The notes under the pieces: generated by a model | Told to the model about the DNA's origin: nothing | Database searches by the model: none | The model's input: only the letters and a program-made list of their open reading frames with translations | Shown: in pieces, positions 7,419 through 15,212 of the stretch | Layout of the letters: each line of letters begins with the position of its first letter | Numbering within the stretch: position 1 is the first letter of the stretch | Position numbers and translations under genes: made by a program | NCBI GenBank assembly: GCA_910579835.1 | Contig: CAJTWQ010000034.1 | Span: forward strand, 1 to 22,559 | Direction: 5' to 3' | DNA: 22,559 bases | Source: an uncultured Ruminococcus sp. | Lineage (GTDB): Bacteria; Bacillota; Clostridia; Oscillospirales; Ruminococcaceae

Positions 7419-7651
7419 TGAACCTCAACAACATTTGTATTAGTCGCAGCGGTGAAGTTAAGAATCCAGTTTCTCTCTCTTACTATGACAATAAATGTAT
7501 TCCAAATCCTAATATGGTCGCTTTGTCTGATGTTATTAACAAGCCTTGCAACATTATCTTTGCTATTTTCAGAGATAACAAACCTTTTGAAATAATTACT
7601 CCTGAACAGCATAATTTTTCTTATCATCTGAATCAGACTATTGCTGCTTGA
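7415..7651 (+). CDS. doubtful 78-residue open reading frame
   Basis: An open frame starting with ATGATG and overlapping the acetyltransferase stop by four bases, which is what coupled genes do. The product (starting MMNLNNICISRSGEVK) has no signal peptide, membrane helix or motif I recognise, and no upstream ribosome binding site is visible. A 72-codon frame lies antisense over the same bases and is no more convincing. It may be a decayed gene or non-coding sequence between the island and the terminator at 7764. Confidence 0.2.
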   Translation: MMNLNNICISRSGEVKNPVSLSYYDNKCIPNPNMVALSDVINKPCNIIFAIFRDNKPFEIITPEQHNFSYHLNQTIAA

Positions 7652-7763
7652 CCTATTATTTAACTTTTATTAAGCTTTTATCCGATACTGAATGTCTGCT
7701 TTGTGAAGTTAGGTTTGGCTAAGGTTACTAAATGAGTCTCTTAAATTTTATGCCATGAATCTT

Positions 7764-7813
7764 AAAAAACTGTCAATTCGCTTTCCTTGAGGTCATGAAT
7801 TGACAGTTTTTTT
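7764..7813. terminator. bidirectional rho-independent terminator
   Basis: AAAAAACTGTCAATTC (7764-7779) pairs perfectly over 16 bp with GAATTGACAGTTTTTT (7797-7812). The arms give a T-run after the stem on both strands, so it can end the plus-strand transcript from the acetyltransferase side and the minus-strand folT-folC transcript, whose stop lies at 7819. Confidence 0.92.
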
Positions 7814-7818
7814 AATTT

Positions 7819-9093
7819 CTATTTAAGTTTATCAAGAACGTAAGTAAATTCTTTATACATGTAAAGTGAGCCAAGGGCAACCAGCGGAATTCCATGAGAT
7901 TTAGCAAAGCAGTAAGCCGTTTTTACCCCATCACTAAAAATATTGAATGATGTTGAAGAAATCCCTTTGGCAGTAAAGGTTTTTGCAAGTATATCACTGT
8001 CTAATGCTCTGGGATTATCAGGTTTTACAGTAAATACACATTCTGCGAATCTACCCAGCAAATCTGCATATAATTCATATTTCTTGTCCGCCATAACGCC
8101 GATAAGAAGAGCAATTTTTCCGTTTATGCAGCAGCTGATACTATCAGCTGCATATCTGATGCCGTCTGGATTATGAGAACCGTCAAATATTACAAGCGGT
8201 TCTTTCCTGAGAATCTCAAATCTACCGTGCCATTTTGTTTTTTCAAGACCGATACGGACATGTTCGCTTGAAATATTATATCCCAATTCACGCAGTATTT
8301 CCACTGCGGTCAGAACATTGGCAGCATTGCGGGCTTGATATGTTCCGGATAGCGGAGTATACAAATCTCCGAAACTATCGAAATTAAAACAGGTACCTTC
8401 AAGAGAACAGTAAATATTGGAAATTCGGCTATGATTTGTATAGTATAGCCTAGAGCCGAAATTTGCGGCATACTGTTCGATCACTCTTGCCGCTTCATTA
8501 TCGCTGCCTCCGAAAAGTACCGGGCAGTCTTTTTTGATTATTCCGGCTTTGTGCAAAGCTATTTCTCCAATAGTATTTCCAAGAAAGCTGCAATGATCCA
8601 TTTGAACGTTTGTAATAACCGAAAGCAGGGGAGAACTTACGGCATTAGTTGAATCAAGATCGCCGCCCATTCCGCATTCTACAAGAGCAATATCGCAGTT
8701 GTTTTCAGCGAATAACTCATATGCGGCAGCGGTAAGAATTTCAAATTCTGTGGGCTTGTCATCCATACTTTCGCAAATGGGCGCAATTCGGCATATAAGC
8801 TCTCCGAATATCTTTTGAGAAATCTTGGCGCCGTTGATTCGGAAACTATCTGTAACATCTGTAATGGCAGGGGAAGAAAAGCTCCCGGTACAGTAGCCGG
8901 CGCATGTCAGAATCGCTCCAAGCATTGCTCCGAACGAGCCCTTGCCGTTTGTTCCGGATATATGGATTATTTTGACCTTTTCCTGAGGATTACCGAGTTG
9001 TTCAAGGAGCTGAACGATGCGTTCAAGTCCTAATTTGCTGCCGCGGAGAGAGGCGGTTGTAAGATACTCCAGGGCGGAATCATATGCCGTCAT
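7819..9093 (-). CDS. folC: bifunctional folylpolyglutamate / dihydrofolate synthase
   Basis: Adds glutamate to folates (and to dihydropteroate), trapping them in the cell. 424 residues, normal length, Mur-ligase fold: P-loop GTNGKGS at 47-53, FEILTAAAYELF and VECGMGGDLDSTNAV in the ATP/Mg region, and VIFDGSHNPDG before the C-terminal domain. The ATG overlaps the folT stop by ATGA, so the two are translationally coupled. Placing polyglutamylation directly after a folate transporter makes functional sense: imported folate is retained by FolC. Expression should follow the riboswitch at 9719-9834. Confidence 0.95.
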   Translation of the reverse strand: MTAYDSALEYLTTASLRGSKLGLERIVQLLEQLGNPQEKVKIIHISGTNGKGSFGAMLGAILTCAGYCTGSFSSPAITDVTDSFRINGAKISQKIFGELICRIAPICESMDDKPTEFEILTAAAYELFAENNCDIALVECGMGGDLDSTNAVSSPLLSVITNVQMDHCSFLGNTIGEIALHKAGIIKKDCPVLFGGSDNEAARVIEQYAANFGSRLYYTNHSRISNIYCSLEGTCFNFDSFGDLYTPLSGTYQARNAANVLTAVEILRELGYNISSEHVRIGLEKTKWHGRFEILRKEPLVIFDGSHNPDGIRYAADSISCCINGKIALLIGVMADKKYELYADLLGRFAECVFTVKPDNPRALDSDILAKTFTAKGISSTSFNIFSDGVKTAYCFAKSHGIPLVALGSLYMYKEFTYVLDKLK

Positions 9094-9650
9094 TTCTTTT
9101 TCACTCTTTCAAGCTGTTCTGAAAAGGCTTTATTTTTCAGCAGAAGATGAATAATATAAAATTCAAGAATTCCGATGCCGATATATAGTGGAATTCTAAG
9201 AAGAAGCACTTGTATAGGCGTATTGAAATAAATAAACATTCCAATTGATTTTATGATCATTGAACCGGCAATATGAGCCGAAAGTACGGAAAGAGCAGTT
9301 TTGGGGAGCGGCGGAACCTTTGACAGCAAAATCGGCATAAGTCCTGAAACAAAGCCGATAGACGCAGCTCCAAGAGTGATTACAGGGTTGATTGCATAAC
9401 CTACTATGAGGCATCCAATAATATCTGCGCCGATTCCAACAGCGGCTCCAATAAAAGGTCCGAAGAAAATTCCGGACATGAGAAGCGGCAGGTTTTCAAA
9501 GCTGATTCGAATACTGGTGCCTATGTTAAAGGCAAGTACTTTGCCAAGTACAATGCTCATAGCTATGAACAGGGCAGAAATTACCAGTACGCGGGTGTTG
9601 CCGAAGAGCCTGAGACTCTTTGCGGCGGTGGTTTTGTTTGTTGAATTCAT
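9090..9650 (-). CDS. folT: folate-specific ECF transporter S component
   Basis: Membrane substrate-binding subunit of an energy-coupling-factor transporter; it would work with shared EcfA/EcfA'/EcfT subunits encoded elsewhere. 186 residues, nearly all hydrophobic with about six helices. The stretch NIGTSIRISFENLPLLMSG followed by FGPFIGAAVGIGADIIG is characteristic of the folate S-component family. I place the start at the ATG 9648-9650, with AAGGAGG eight bases upstream; a longer frame to 9791 is translated riboswitch leader and should be ignored. Regulation by a THF riboswitch and the coupled folC support folate as the ligand. Confidence 0.93.
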   Translation of the reverse strand: MNSTNKTTAAKSLRLFGNTRVLVISALFIAMSIVLGKVLAFNIGTSIRISFENLPLLMSGIFFGPFIGAAVGIGADIIGCLIVGYAINPVITLGAASIGFVSGLMPILLSKVPPLPKTALSVLSAHIAGSMIIKSIGMFIYFNTPIQVLLLRIPLYIGIGILEFYIIHLLLKNKAFSEQLERVKKK

Positions 9651-9657
9651 AAAAAAT

Positions 9658-9695
9658 ACCTCCTTTTCCTCACTCATACGACAAGAAAAGAAGGT
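9658..9695 (-). promoter_or_regulatory. hairpin hiding the folT ribosome binding site
   Basis: In the transcript, ACCTTCTTTTC (plus-strand 9685-9695) can pair with GAAAAGGAGGT (9658-9668) over 11 bp with one G-U. The right arm contains the AAGGAGG ribosome binding site of folT, so the hairpin would block initiation. It lies directly after the THF aptamer and is its likely expression platform. Confidence 0.6.
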
Positions 9696-9718
9696 CACTG
9701 CTCTTTTTGATTGTCCTA

Positions 9719-9834
9719 TGAAGCGGGATGCAAAATGCGAATCGCAGCCGATGGCTTTCGTCCGCCGGACAACTCCCCGTCCCGGCAGCACTGGAATACC
9801 CTTATAGGTATATCGAACGCATTTTTACTCTTCA
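9719..9834 (-). promoter_or_regulatory. tetrahydrofolate (THF) riboswitch aptamer
   Basis: The minus-strand RNA has the class I THF layout. P1 is TGAAG (with the conserved GAGTA after it, 9826-9834) against CTTCA (9719-9723). P2 is AAAATGCG (9818-9825) against CGCATTTT (9732-9739). P3 is GCCGGGAC (9779-9786) against GTCCGGC (9764-9770), with a GGGGAGTT loop able to pair with CATCCCG. The conserved GGACGAAAGCC and TTGCATCC segments are present. THF binding should turn folT-folC off. I assign it by recalled consensus plus covarying stems. Confidence 0.87.
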
Positions 9835-9883
9835 GTGTGATAATGTCGGCATGAACTTAGTGATTTTTCCATACCGCATTTTT

Positions 9884-9912
9884 ATTATACCCCGTGAAGT
9901 AATAAATGTCAA
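9884..9912 (-). promoter_or_regulatory. folT-folC promoter (TTGACA-17-TATAAT)
   Basis: On the minus strand TTGACA (9907-9912) and TATAAT (9884-9889) are exactly 17 bases apart. Transcription would start near 9877, about 43 bases before the riboswitch. Confidence 0.88.
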
Positions 9913-10006
9913 TACATAATGCGAAGAAAATTATTCGCTTAATCATTGTTTCTTTGTGCTTTTTCACTATAAAGTGGAAAAATACAGGTGATTTGGAAAA
10001 AATATG

Positions 10007-10035
10007 TTGACAACATGCAGAAAAAGTGATATAAT
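10007..10035 (+). promoter_or_regulatory. promoter of the HTH-cupin-synthetase gene (TTGACA-17-TATAAT)
   Basis: TTGACA at 10007-10012 and TATAAT at 10030-10035 with 17-bp spacing, divergent from the folT promoter 95 bases away. The transcript would start near 10042, giving an ~85-base leader. Confidence 0.88.
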
Positions 10036-10050
10036 ATATCATATGTAAGC

Positions 10051-10066
10051 GTATATGTAAATATAC
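10051..10066. promoter_or_regulatory. possible operator just after the transcription start
   Basis: GTATAT-GTAA-ATATAC is an inverted repeat with perfect 6-bp arms, about +10 to +25 relative to the promoter's start. Its neighbourhood repeats ATATGTA several times. Since the gene it precedes encodes an Xre-type HTH, it is a candidate site for self-regulation. AT-rich palindromes arise easily by chance. Confidence 0.3.
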
Positions 10067-10126
10067 AATATGTATAAATTCGGCGCTTAAAATTTTGCCG
10101 ATTTTACAGAAAGGAGCAGGCTTACT

Positions 10127-12433
10127 ATGAGTAATTTTATGAATCCCGAATTTAAGATAAGAGAGGTCGCTCAGCGAATTAGAGCTACACGTGAGTCGGT
10201 AGGTCTGACTCCCGAGGAAATGGCGGAAAAGGTAGGAATGTCATCTTTTGAGTATCTTGCCTACGAGGGTGGCGCTAAGGATTTCAGCTTCTCTTTTATT
10301 TATAAATTTGCAGGTGCAACAGGTGTTGAGATCACCGATCTTATGGAGGGAGAATCTCCTCATATTAACAGCTTTGACATTACCAGAAAGGGACAGGGAC
10401 TTCCCATTGCCCGCCGCAAGGGACTGACTTATCAGCGTCTTGCGCCGAATTTCAAGAATAAGATCGGAGAACCATTTCTAGTTACTATTCCTTACGTTGA
10501 CGAGAAGTTCAGAGTGGCTCATCCCCATACTCATGAGGGACAGGAAATGGATATAGTTGTAAGCGGACAGCTTAAAGTTCAGGTGGGAGATAACGTTGAG
10601 ATTCTCAGCGAGGGAGATTCTATTTACTACGACAGTTCCGAGCCTCATGACGAATGGGCTGTAGGGGGCAGGGAATGCCGGTTCTATGCCGTTGTATTCG
10701 GCGCAAACGCTCCACAGAGAGCTATTCAGCATCTTGATCCTGTAATTCTTCCAGGTGTTACAAACTTTGATCTTGCTAAAGTGGAAAATCCGGTTGCGGA
10801 CAAGTTCATTGAGGTTGAGACGGATGAAAACGGCGCTATGAAAAATATCCGTTTCAAAAACGTTGAGACATTTAATTTTGGTTTTGATATTGTTGACGCT
10901 CTCGCTGAAAAAAATCCCGAAAAATGTGCGCTGATATATGTTTCAAACGATATGGAGGAAAAGCGTTTTACTTTCGGAGAAATAAAAAAATATTCCAATC
11001 AGGCTGCTAATTATTTCCGTTCCATGGGCATACGCAAGGGAGACAGGGTTATGCTCGTTCTGAAAAGACATTATCAGTTCTGGTTTGCAATAAACGCCCT
11101 GCACAAGCTTGGGGCAATCGTTATTCCGGCTACAAATCAGCTTGTTCAGCATGATTTTACTTACCGTTTCAAGGCTGCCGACGTCAAAGCTATCGTTTGT
11201 ACCGGAGACGGTGATGTTGCGCATCAGGTTGATCTTGCCGTTGAGGAATGCGGTATGAATATTACAAAAATGATGGCGCATGGTCATCGTGAGGGGTGGT
11301 TCAGTTTTGACGAGGGAATCAAGGGATGCAGCGACGTCTTTGAACGTCCTACAGATCCGAATGAACTTTCCTGCGGTCATGAACCGAATCTGATGTACTT
11401 TACATCCGGTACGACAGGTTATCCGAAAATTGCTACGCACAGTCATTTATATGCACTCGGTCATTTTGTGACGGCTCGTTACTGGCATAACGTTGATCCA
11501 AACGGCATTCATTTCACGATTTCCGATACCGGCTGGGGAAAGGCTTTGTGGGGCAAGCTTTACGGTCAATGGCTTAGTGAGACCTGTATTTTTGTATACG
11601 ATTTTGAACGTTTTGATGCTAATAAGATTCTTCCAATGTTTGCACAGTACGGAATTACTACGTTCTGCGCTCCGCCTACAATGTTCAGGTTCTTTATCAA
11701 GGAGGATCTTTCAAAGTTTGATCTCAGCAGCATCAAATATGCTACCGTTGCCGGAGAGGCTCTTAATCCTGAGGTTTATAATCAGTTCCTTAAGGCAACC
11801 GGAGTCAAGCTGATGGAGGGTTTCGGTCAGACGGAAACAACTCTTGTTATTGGCAACTTTGTTGGAATGACGGCTCGTCCCGGTTCAATGGGAAAGCCGA
11901 ATGTTCAGTATGATGTTGATATAGTTGATCCGGACGGTAATCCTGTTAAGCCCGGCGAAACTGGTGAAATAATTGTCCGTACCGATAAAAATACGCCTCC
12001 CGGACTGTTCCTTGGATATTATAAGGATGAGGAAAAGACTAATGAAGCATGGCATGACGGTATCTATCATACCGGAGATACTGCATGGAAGGACGAGGAC
12101 GGATATTACTGGTATGTCGGACGTGTTGATGATGTTATTAAGTCATCTGGATATCGTATCGGGCCTTTTGAGATTGAAAGCGTTATCATGGAGCTTCCGT
12201 ATGTTCTTGAATGCGGCGTAAGCGCAGCTCCAGATCCGATCAGAGGACAGGTGGTAAAAGCTTCTATCGTTCTTACTAAGGGAACAGTTGGAACAGACGA
12301 GCTGAAAAAGGAGATCCAGAATTATGTAAAGGAGCATACTGCCCCCTATAAATACCCCAGAATAGTCGAATTCCGTGATGAGCTTCCAAAGACTATCAGC
12401 GGTAAAATCAGACGAGTAGAGCTTAAAGGCTAA
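10127..12433 (+). CDS. fusion of Xre-type HTH, cupin and acyl-CoA synthetase (AMP-binding enzyme)
   Basis: 768 residues in three parts. Residues ~10-73 are an Xre-like helix-turn-helix (VAQRIRATRESVGLTPEEMA). Residues ~115-192 are a cupin with the full metal set H134, H136, E140 and H174 (HTHEGQEMD, SEPHDEW). Residues ~245-768 are an adenylate-forming enzyme: phosphate loop YFTSGTTGYPK (424-434), GFGQTETT, YHTGDTAWKDEDGYYWYVGR and the C-terminal PKTISGKIRR with catalytic Lys760. The enzyme part resembles medium-chain or acetyl-type acyl-CoA synthetases (NPEKCALIYV start); the exact acid is unknown. HTH plus cupin is the architecture of PuuR-like regulators that sense a small ligand, so one chain may both sense a metabolite and activate an acid. 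AAAGGAG lies ten bases before the ATG. No gene shares its transcript. Confidence 0.93.
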   Translation: MSNFMNPEFKIREVAQRIRATRESVGLTPEEMAEKVGMSSFEYLAYEGGAKDFSFSFIYKFAGATGVEITDLMEGESPHINSFDITRKGQGLPIARRKGLTYQRLAPNFKNKIGEPFLVTIPYVDEKFRVAHPHTHEGQEMDIVVSGQLKVQVGDNVEILSEGDSIYYDSSEPHDEWAVGGRECRFYAVVFGANAPQRAIQHLDPVILPGVTNFDLAKVENPVADKFIEVETDENGAMKNIRFKNVETFNFGFDIVDALAEKNPEKCALIYVSNDMEEKRFTFGEIKKYSNQAANYFRSMGIRKGDRVMLVLKRHYQFWFAINALHKLGAIVIPATNQLVQHDFTYRFKAADVKAIVCTGDGDVAHQVDLAVEECGMNITKMMAHGHREGWFSFDEGIKGCSDVFERPTDPNELSCGHEPNLMYFTSGTTGYPKIATHSHLYALGHFVTARYWHNVDPNGIHFTISDTGWGKALWGKLYGQWLSETCIFVYDFERFDANKILPMFAQYGITTFCAPPTMFRFFIKEDLSKFDLSSIKYATVAGEALNPEVYNQFLKATGVKLMEGFGQTETTLVIGNFVGMTARPGSMGKPNVQYDVDIVDPDGNPVKPGETGEIIVRTDKNTPPGLFLGYYKDEEKTNEAWHDGIYHTGDTAWKDEDGYYWYVGRVDDVIKSSGYRIGPFEIESVIMELPYVLECGVSAAPDPIRGQVVKASIVLTKGTVGTDELKKEIQNYVKEHTAPYKYPRIVEFRDELPKTISGKIRRVELKG

Positions 12434-12442
12434 ATAATATAA

Positions 12443-12600
12443 GGCAACCTTTAAAAACCTCTTTTGACAAAAATCGGCTATGTACGGCATTTACTGCGTC
12501 AAGCCCTCTTGGAGTGCGTCAGCACGCCTTCAAGAGCTTTCCTTGCAACTGCCGTACCTATCTGATTTTTGCTTAACCAAACAGTTTTTTAGAGGCTGCC
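12443..12600. mobile_element. 158-bp MITE-like repeat with imperfect inverted repeats and ATAA duplication (element B)
   Basis: The left end (GGCAACCTTTAAAAACCT) and the reverse complement of the right end (GGCAGCCTCTAAAAAACT) match closely, and pairing continues with gaps to TACGGCA/TGCCGTA, about 45-50 bases inwards. The element is bracketed by ATAA (12439-12442 and 12601-12604), a likely target duplication. Its centre forms CTCTTG...GTGC-GTCA-GCAC...CAAGAG. It carries TTACTGCGTCAA (12491-12502), GCGTCAG (12516-12522) and TTTCCTTG (12538-12545), as in element A. It sits ten bases after the synthetase gene and could serve as its terminator. Confidence 0.75.
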
Positions 12601-12608
12601 ATAAAGAA

Positions 12609-12641
12609 AAGCGGCGGTCAATTTATTAAAGACCGCCGCTT
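12609..12641 (-). terminator. terminator of the lipoprotein operon
   Basis: AAGCGGCGGTC (12609-12619) pairs with GACCGCCGCTT (12631-12641) over 11 bp, GC-rich. Read on the minus strand the stem is followed by TTTTCTTT, as expected for the end of the transcript whose last stop codon is at 12678. Confidence 0.85.
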
Positions 12642-12677
12642 CTCATTGGAGATATTGTAATTTGAAGATTTCTGATT

Positions 12678-15191
12678 TTATCCGAAATTCTCCGAAAGAT
12701 AGATAGACATACGATTCTGTATCATATCGGCGCATTCTTCCGGAGTTATTTCGTAGTGGAACATACGATCAAGTTCCTCGTGGAAGATATCATATATATC
12801 ATTATACTTTTCCTTATCTTCACTTGTAACATTGTCAGGATCGTCCGACAAAACAGCCCCGGCAATGTACCTGTCAACTTCGTCTGCAATTTCGTCTGTA
12901 AGATCTCCAAGTTTAATATACTTAGTATTACCGTTTTTGTCAAGATAACCGGTGGTGTACAGATAACCGGTGTAATCTTCGTAACCGGCTGAATATTGGT
13001 TGTTCTGCGGCTCCTGATCTTTTTTTCTGTATATCTCTAGACCGCTTTTGGTGACGGGGAACTCGCCGCCTGAATTATATGCATCCTTATAGCATTTGTC
13101 ACTTAAACGATATTTTATGAATTTCCATGCAAGCTCTTTGTTTTCCGAGCATTCCGGAATAGCAAACTGCCTGTTCGAAAAACTGAGAACAGCCGTATTC
13201 ATTTTTTCGTCAACTTCACCGAGTACGGTAACGTCTTCATTGCCGAAAGTGCCTTTTATTTCATATAAATAATTATTGTATGTGCTGATATAGCTGTTGT
13301 TCAAAAGCACCTTGTCCTCGATATATCGGCATTGCTGATCTATATATTGCTGACGTGACTCCTCCTCGGAGGGTTCTTCATAAACGTAATTTTCATCGAA
13401 TTCAGGATCAGGCTCGCCTGCCTGACAGTATCTGAGGTAACGCAGGAATTCCGGAGAATCAAAGTGACATTCAGCTTTGTCTATGTCGATCCAATGCCAG
13501 TAGCTTGCAATGCCCGATCTGCCATACTGTGTCTTGTATGATTCGTTCACAGATTCATTTCCAAGTATCTCACTTTCGTTTTCGATGTAATCCATATAGG
13601 TGTTAAAGTCCCACTTCTTTATATCTTTGACAAATTTTGTTTTTGCAGTATTTGACAGTAAAAGACTGAAATTTGTGGGTATTGAATAAATATGACCGTC
13701 AAAGTATTCGTCTACGGCGTTCAGCAGACTGGGTACAAAGCTCTCATAGGTAAGAGTATCGTCCTTGTCCGTAAAATCGTAAAGATCGCAGAGAGCTCCC
13801 ATGCCGGCAAGATCAATTCCGCCGAAAACTCCGGTGGGGGAGTTTCCTGCATCAAGAACCAATACGTCCGGCAAAGTTCCCTTTGTAATGTCCTGCCTTA
13901 GCTGTTCAACAGCATTGTTGTGAGCGTCCTTTACTTTTTTATCGAAAGCTTCCATCGCTTCTTTATCGTTAAGATCCATATTCTGCGGAACTTGTGTGCT
14001 TTCATTATAATATATCGTCTTGATGCGGCAGTCGCTGTTGTTTTCGTTGAAATCGTCAACGACAGAACTAAAAAAGCTATCATCATAGAACATTCCGACT
14101 GTTATGGTAGGAATATTTTCAAGCTCCGAGGGATCGCACGGAGTGAAGATTTTGAGACTGACTGACCAGTTGCTATAGTTTGTTACGGGAATTATAAATC
14201 TTCCGTCCGAGCCAACGCAGAAATCGGCAAAATTGCTGGAATTAAGTCCGGCTGCATTTAGACTAAAAAGCGATTCAATAGTGTTATCGTCTGATTTTAT
14301 GCCATAGATCGTAGTCATTGAGCTGACAAACATGGAATAATCGTCTGAACCGGGTACGATTTCATAAGCGACGGTTTCGGGAAAAGTATATGTCCGCTCG
14401 CTTTTTTCAATACTTCCGTCTTCGGAAATTTTACGAAATTTCACACTTTCGATTCCCGTACGGATAGCACAAATGATATTTCCGTCATGGTCAGCGCCGA
14501 TATTCTCCACCGATTCGTTATCTTCCACTGTCAGTTCACCATTATAAGTACCGTCAATAGTAAAAATTTCGTATGAACCGTTTATGGAGACGATTACAAA
14601 CTTGCCATCGGACGCTATCTCATTTATCATGGTACTGCCGTTGGGCTGTTCATGAAAATCTGTTACCTCACTGTCTGTGAGAAGCTTGCCGTCTGGTGAA
14701 TAAGTATATATCCGAAAGCTGTATTCTGCCGCTGCTTCATAGACTTCGGCGTCATAATCTTCAGCATAGGGATCAGGCTCCGGGAGATCTCCGTAATCAA
14801 CGCTGTTTACGAATGTCACCATAGTACCGTCATTAAGAACGTCAATATTATATGACGTGCCGATGTCAAAATTGTGATAATTAATTTCCTTGAATTCAGT
14901 GAGGTCACGGTTTGAAGTCCAGAAAGCAGGAGTTTTTGTCCCTGAACCGACAAGAAGGTAATTGCTGCCGCCATTAAAAGGTTTCGCACAGTATAACATG
15001 TTCATATCCGATGGAACATCGAGCAAACTCTTTTTGTATGTCGTATCGCTGAGCTTAACAGCAGTCATACCGCTCAAATTTGATATTTCTTTTTCGTCAG
15101 AAATACTTTTTTTGTTTTTGTTTTTTTCTGAACAGGAAAATGATGCTGCACATAATGCAAGTGCGGAGATAAAGGCAATAATTTTTTTCAT
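12678..15191 (-). CDS. solute-binding lipoprotein with propeller-like N-terminal half (paralog 2)
   Basis: 837 residues. The signal peptide MKKIIAFISALALCAASFSC ends at lipobox Cys20, so it should be anchored to the outer face of the membrane. Residues ~45-360 repeat strand-turn units around DGT, DGK, DGN and DGR, suggesting a beta-propeller (pattern only). From ~375 on (IPTITVGMFYDDSFFSSVV) it reads like a family 1 sugar-type solute-binding protein: LPDVLVLDAG, NKELAWKFIKYRLSD, FPVTKSGLEI and the terminal ADMIQNRMSIYLSE are typical. The ATG has AAGGAGG seven bases upstream. It lies 21 bases after its paralog in the same operon. No permease or ATPase gene is nearby, so either it uses a transporter encoded elsewhere or it acts as a sensor. 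Confidence 0.9.
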   Translation of the reverse strand: MKKIIAFISALALCAASFSCSEKNKNKKSISDEKEISNLSGMTAVKLSDTTYKKSLLDVPSDMNMLYCAKPFNGGSNYLLVGSGTKTPAFWTSNRDLTEFKEINYHNFDIGTSYNIDVLNDGTMVTFVNSVDYGDLPEPDPYAEDYDAEVYEAAAEYSFRIYTYSPDGKLLTDSEVTDFHEQPNGSTMINEIASDGKFVIVSINGSYEIFTIDGTYNGELTVEDNESVENIGADHDGNIICAIRTGIESVKFRKISEDGSIEKSERTYTFPETVAYEIVPGSDDYSMFVSSMTTIYGIKSDDNTIESLFSLNAAGLNSSNFADFCVGSDGRFIIPVTNYSNWSVSLKIFTPCDPSELENIPTITVGMFYDDSFFSSVVDDFNENNSDCRIKTIYYNESTQVPQNMDLNDKEAMEAFDKKVKDAHNNAVEQLRQDITKGTLPDVLVLDAGNSPTGVFGGIDLAGMGALCDLYDFTDKDDTLTYESFVPSLLNAVDEYFDGHIYSIPTNFSLLLSNTAKTKFVKDIKKWDFNTYMDYIENESEILGNESVNESYKTQYGRSGIASYWHWIDIDKAECHFDSPEFLRYLRYCQAGEPDPEFDENYVYEEPSEEESRQQYIDQQCRYIEDKVLLNNSYISTYNNYLYEIKGTFGNEDVTVLGEVDEKMNTAVLSFSNRQFAIPECSENKELAWKFIKYRLSDKCYKDAYNSGGEFPVTKSGLEIYRKKDQEPQNNQYSAGYEDYTGYLYTTGYLDKNGNTKYIKLGDLTDEIADEVDRYIAGAVLSDDPDNVTSEDKEKYNDIYDIFHEELDRMFHYEITPEECADMIQNRMSIYLSENFG

Positions 15192-15212
15192 GTTTTTTCC
15201 TCCTTAATATTA

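Noticed and set aside
7409..7627. A 72-codon minus-strand frame overlapping the end of the GNAT gene
   Set aside because: It runs into the acetyltransferase 3' end and shows no motif or ribosome binding site.
9651..9791. N-terminal extension of FolT by 47 residues
   Set aside because: The stretch is the translated riboswitch and expression platform; the strong AAGGAGG points to the ATG at 9650.
9406..9807. A 133-codon plus-strand frame over folT and its leader
   Set aside because: It is antisense to folT and the riboswitch, with no ribosome binding site or family signature.
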